From Porphyra umbilicalis (lineage: Eukaryota; Rhodophyta; Bangiophyceae; Bangiales; Bangiaceae): 64,000 bases of DNA. Position numbers and translations under genes: made by a program. The notes beneath the pieces are model-generated. The model was not told where the DNA came from and did not search any database. It saw only the letters and a program-made list of their open reading frames with translations. How positions within the stretch are numbered: position 1 is the stretch's first letter; every line of letters starts with the position of its first letter. Shown one piece after another: positions 60,780 to 64,000 of the stretch. The stretch is from the NCBI GenBank assembly GCA_002049455.2, contig KV918888.1:62001-126000 (forward strand). Direction: 5' to 3'.

Positions 60780-61385
60780 CACTGGGGTGCGGCATCGGCC
60801 ACCCACCCAGCCCCGACGGCGCGAAGGACCGACGGGGTCGACGAGCGCAGCCGCACGCCGCGGTCCACCGCCGCGGCGACGTGCCTGTCCCCCCGACCGC
60901 CGCGCCGGCGCGCCCCCCCCCTCCCTACGGGCGCGGCCGCGCACCCCGCGGCCCGCCCCCCCAACGGCGCCCGCCGCGCCGTGCGTCGCGCCGCCGCCCC
61001 GCCGCCGCGCGCGTGCGGGCGGCGTCGACCGCCGCCGCGCGCGCCCGCGCCGGGGTGGCAGCGGCCAACGCGGGCGTCACGGCCCTGCTGCCATCGCCGC
61101 TGTCGGTCGCCGGCGCGTCGCCGGCGGCCGCCGCCCCGCCCGCCCACCCGCCGTGGCGCAGCGGGGAGGCACGAAACAAGAAAACAGGGGGCCTCGCCGC
61201 GAGCCGCCCGGCCCCCCCCCGAGGCGGAGGGGCTCCTCCTCGGGGTTGTCGCCGCCACCGGGGATTGGATGAACCCAGAGGACGCACGGCATCACCGTGA
61301 GGCCGTCAGGGCGGAGTGTTTGGCGTGGGTAGAGACGGAAGACGATGAGCTGTTCGCGGTCGACCTGTCGCTTTATGAACACTGA
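60780..61385 (+). CDS. Small hypothetical protein, Ala-rich N-terminus, conserved-looking C-terminus
   Basis: The C-terminal 50 residues read as real protein: GLLLGVVAATGDWMNPEDAR, EAVRAECLAWVETEDDELFA, then VDLSLYEH and a stop at 61383. Upstream in a different frame an Ala/Arg helix (AARVRAASTAAARARAGVAA, NAGVTALLPSPLSVAG) could be its N-terminal part or an organelle leader; the frames are separated by C-runs near 61213-61219. No initiator can be fixed with confidence. Family not recognised. Confidence 0.35.
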   Translation, partial: HWGAASATHPAPTARRTDGVDERSRTPRSTAAATCLSPRPPRRRAPPLPTGAAAHPAARPPNGARRAVRRAAAPPPRACGRRRPPPRAPAPGWQRPTRASRPCCHRRCRSPARRRRPPPRPPTRRGAAGRHETRKQGASPRAARPPPEAEGLLLGVVAATGDWMNPEDARHHREAVRAECLAWVETEDDELFAVDLSLYEH

Positions 61386-62339
61386 AGGGGGGCACAGTAT
61401 GGAGGGGGAGGAAAAGGGAAGGACTGCTCGTGCCCATTGGCGCTGTCTCCTTCCCACCAGTGTTTGTTGCTGGCAGCAACTGTGACCGTCGCCAGCCCGT
61501 CGCCAGATGTTGCTGCCTATTATCCCTGACGCGATTCTGGATCAACGACGCCCAAAGTGGATCACCAGAATGGTCGATTCCAGCTTGTTTGCCCATTGCT
61601 TTTTCTCCCCACGAACGCCGTTGCCTCGATATATAGCCGAACAGGGAATAAACACACCTGCAGGAAGCTCTGGGGAAGACGCTTCTTTTGGTGCCAGTTG
61701 CGCTCGTAGGCTCGAAAAAAAAGGGCAGTGATCGATGAGTTGAGCGCACAAAACGCTTCTCAGCGTCGAAGTGCCCGAAACATTACGGATAAAGTCGATC
61801 GATCGGGATCAAGCTCGCACCAGGTGGTGGCAGTCTGCGAGCGCACGCGCTTTCTCGCGGCAGCGTCGGCACATTGTGCGGCACTGGCCATTGTCTCTCA
61901 GCCTACAGGAAAAACGACAGTCCCGCCAGCCGCACCCTCCCGCGCCAACCTTCGCTCCCGCTCGGTCCTCCCCACTTGCGCAGCCTCCTCACTTGTCAAG
62001 CAGCGGCTCAGCATGAAACGTGTATAAGAAAAACCGCCGCCTATCCTGCCGAGAATGAGTCTCCCCCCCCCGCCACAACTGTCTTCCTCGCCGCCGCCGC
62101 TGCCTCCCTCGCCCCCACCGCCCCCAACACTGCCTGCACTCTCTTAGTCCGCACAAGATGGCTCGATGGCGGTAAAAACCAGCATGCCGCCTCGTCGCCC
62201 GATGCCCCCCGCCCCAAACACCGCCCCAGGTCCCACCTCATACGCCCCACCTCGTACCTACCCGCGACGCAGCACGGGGCCGCCGACAGTGCAATTGTGG
62301 CTCCACCGACACCTGCAACACAGCACCGTCATCCCGCAA
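61386..62339. other. Intergenic, nothing recognised
   Basis: Mixed composition, short open frames, no repeats noted. Confidence 0.4.
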
Positions 62340-62700
62340 CTGACGCCCCCCCGTCGCTGCGGCCCCGCCCGCCCGTCGCCGCGGCCTCGCCCGCCCGTCG
62401 CCGCCCACTTGCCACCCGCCGCCGCGGCCTCGCCCGCCCGTCGCCGCTCACTTGCCGCCCGTCGCCGCCCACTTGCCGCCCGTCGCCGCCCACTTGCCGC
62501 CCGTCGCCGCGGCCTCGCCCGCCCGTCGCCACCGCCTCGCCCGCCCGTCGCCACCGCCTCGCCCGCCCGTCCCAGACGCGTTTCCCCGCCGTCGCCACCG
62601 CCTCGCCCCCCCGTCGCCACCGCCTCGCCCGCCCGTCCCAGACGCGTTTCCCCCCCGTCGCCGCCGCCTCGCCCCCCCGTCGCCGACCGCCGGCGACGGC
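62340..62700. repeat. CGCCCGTCGCC-type tandem repeats
   Basis: Degenerate 16-23 bp units TCGCCCGCCCGTCGCCAC, organised late in the array into a 66-bp higher-order unit (CCCAGACGCGTTTCC at 62571 and 62637). Open frames on both strands are compositional. Confidence 0.85.
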
Positions 62701-62779
62701 CACAGCGTAGCTGTGTGCGATCAAGCTGCCGGCATCTTCCCCCCACCGGCGGCTGCTGCCAGTGTTCGAAAGACGTCTA

Positions 62780-62930
62780 GGGGGGGGCGGGGGGGAAGAA
62801 AGCGGAGGGGAGCCGCGCGGGAGGAAGGGGCGGAAGGAAGGGGAGGGGGTGTGGGCGGGGGGGCAGAAAGCGGAGGGGAGCCACGCCGGAGGAAGGGACG
62901 GAAGGAAGGGGAGGGGGTGTGGGCCGGCGA
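62780..62930. repeat. Purine-rich 68-bp tandem repeat, two units
   Basis: AGCGGAGGGGAGCC begins at 62801 and 62869, each followed by GGAGGAAGGG...GGAAGGAAGGGGAGGGGGTG. Strongly G/A-asymmetric. Confidence 0.8.
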
Positions 62931-63059
62931 TGGCGCTTGGCGAGGAACAGCAGCAACTCGGTGTGAAGGGCGCGGCGTCCGCGTGGTGGACCATCGATGC
63001 AGAGGACTCGATCGGACTGCTCAGAATCATGATCGCCATCAGTTATCAAGTAGCCCGTG

Positions 63060-63554
63060 CCCTACGGGAAATGCCGGATCAAAAAAGCACGATCTCTTAG
63101 GGTTCGGAAAGCTCGATACCCCACCAGGTTGGGAACCGGGGGTGAGACCGAGGAAGGCTCCCCATTGGTCCGATGATGGAAAAAGCACGCCAAATGGAAC
63201 TCTGGAAAGGGTCTGTGACGCACCCTGACAGATTGTGCGGCTGTCATTGATTTGATTGCATGGCTGCTGTTGATCCTGGGACCATGACCCGACGAATAGC
63301 ATGCCCCCATGACGTCATGATGCGGCCTAGCCTCTGTGTCATGGCCAATGGAGGACAGATACGTTTGTCGAACGTGTCACGGAAAGTTTGTATCTTACAC
63401 TGCGTGGCGGCGCACGCTTCGCCCCCGCACCCCCCCCCACCAGCCGGGACGCCCGCCTTGCCCCCCCTTCCTCCGCCCTCCTTGATCGCCCCCCCGGTCC
63501 GCCCCACTCCTTCCGCCCCGCCCCGCCCCGGCCTACCCCGCCTCACACCGAGCA
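63060..63554 (+). mobile_element. Truncated copy of the CCCKACGGGAAATG element
   Basis: Starts CCCTACGGGAAATGCCGGAT and matches 49833-50320 closely (with a 9-bp insertion ACTCTGGAA near 63203) until CACCGAGCAC at 63554, where it gives way to C-rich simple repeat. The right TIR is absent from the window. Confidence 0.88.
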
Positions 63555-64000
63555 CCCCGCTCGACCCCGTCCCGCCCCGGCCCCACCCCGCCCAGCAACG
63601 ACACGCCCTCCCTCGCCTCGCCCCGCCCCGTCCCGCCCAGCGACGCCCCGACCCACCCAGCCCAGCTCCGTCCCGCCAAACATCTACAAACCCCACCCCA
63701 CCCCGCCCCGCCTCGCCCCACCACACCCCGCTCTACTCCACTCCGCCCTACCCCGTCCCGACCCGCCCCGCCCAGCACCGCCCCGCCTCGCCCCGCCCCG
63801 CCGCGCCCCGCCGCGCCAAACCCGACCCCGCCCGGCAGCGCACCGCCTCGCCCTGCTCCGCGCCGCCCCACCCTGCCCAACCCCGCCCCACCCCGCCCTG
63901 CAACGCCCCCCTACCCCGCCCCACCCGGCTCTGCCCCATCCTGCCCAGTCCTGCTCTGCCCCCCCCCACCGAGCCCCGCCCCGTTCCGCTGCGCCCCGCC
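63555..64000. repeat. (CCCCGCCY)n-type C-rich satellite, runs off the window
   Basis: About 445 bp of degenerate CCCCGCCCCGYCCCG units with very few plus-strand G outside CpG; long Gly/Arg frames on the minus strand are artefacts of composition. It begins exactly where homology to the 49833 element ends. Confidence 0.85.

Noticed and set aside
1-64000. CRISPR arrays, bacterial operons, ribosome-binding sites
   Set aside because: Tandem repeats here lack the repeat-spacer pattern, and the gene families (Pelota with acidic tail, IFRD, FA2H) and transposons are eukaryotic.
1-64000. tRNA and rRNA genes
   Set aside because: Searched by eye for GGTTCGAATCC-type arms and rRNA signatures; none found. 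A covariance-model scan would be needed to be certain.

Overview
The window looks like nuclear DNA of a very G+C-rich photosynthetic eukaryote, most likely a bangiophyte red alga (Porphyra/Pyropia-like). That assignment is inference from four observations. A minus-strand gene at 25.9-26.7 kb encodes an allophycocyanin-like phycobiliprotein behind a plastid-transit-like leader. Other proteins start with MAF-type leaders. There is an NB-ARC/TPR receptor-like gene. The eukaryotic housekeeping genes (Pelota, IFRD-type protein, sphingolipid fatty-acid 2-hydroxylase) show no clear introns and sit in compact G+C-rich islands.

Layout: 0-4.7 kb holds a 78-bp repeat, a GCC run, a 61-bp minisatellite, a TIR element and a foldback. 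4.8-7.2 kb is an NB-ARC/TPR gene (minus). 7.2-12.4 kb is mostly low-information or G+C-simple sequence with a decayed secreted-protein candidate and short repeats. 12.5-13.9 kb is a single-pass membrane protein (plus). 14.3-16.1 kb is a composite TIR element with another element nested in it. 16.6-17.1 kb is a small secreted Cys protein (minus). 18.7-23.9 kb is a TIR-bounded segment followed by 3.5 kb of Ala/Pro/Arg-coding G+C repeats that run into a flavin amine oxidase (to about 26 kb, plus). 25.9-29.7 kb is a gene cluster: phycobiliprotein-like (minus), Pelota (plus), Nudix hydrolase (minus). 34.4-41.4 kb carries a split RING-H2 protein (minus), a coiled-coil plastid protein candidate (plus) and a Cys-rich secreted protein with a Lys/Pro tail (minus). 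43.2-44.1 kb is a hAT element with intact 8-bp target duplication. 45.5-49.2 kb holds fatty-acid 2-hydroxylase and IFRD genes in tandem (minus). 49.8-56.4 kb is a dense graveyard of nested TIR transposons, including a 628-bp inverted pair and a second hAT element with perfect target duplication. 58-61.4 kb holds gene debris (carbonic-anhydrase-like 5' fragment, amine-oxidase pseudogene with a following A-tract) and one small unknown gene. 62.3-64 kb is simple repeats and a truncated transposon copy.

A recurring pattern is that recognisable proteins are interrupted by frame changes at long G or C homopolymers (8-28 nt). This affects the phycobiliprotein, Nudix, fatty-acid hydroxylase, IFRD and Lys/Pro-tail genes and probably others. 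It is either an assembly/consensus artefact or true hypermutable tracts, and any gene model here must allow for it. No operon logic applies; the genes are independent transcription units. Start codons were chosen from real ATG codons in the sequence.
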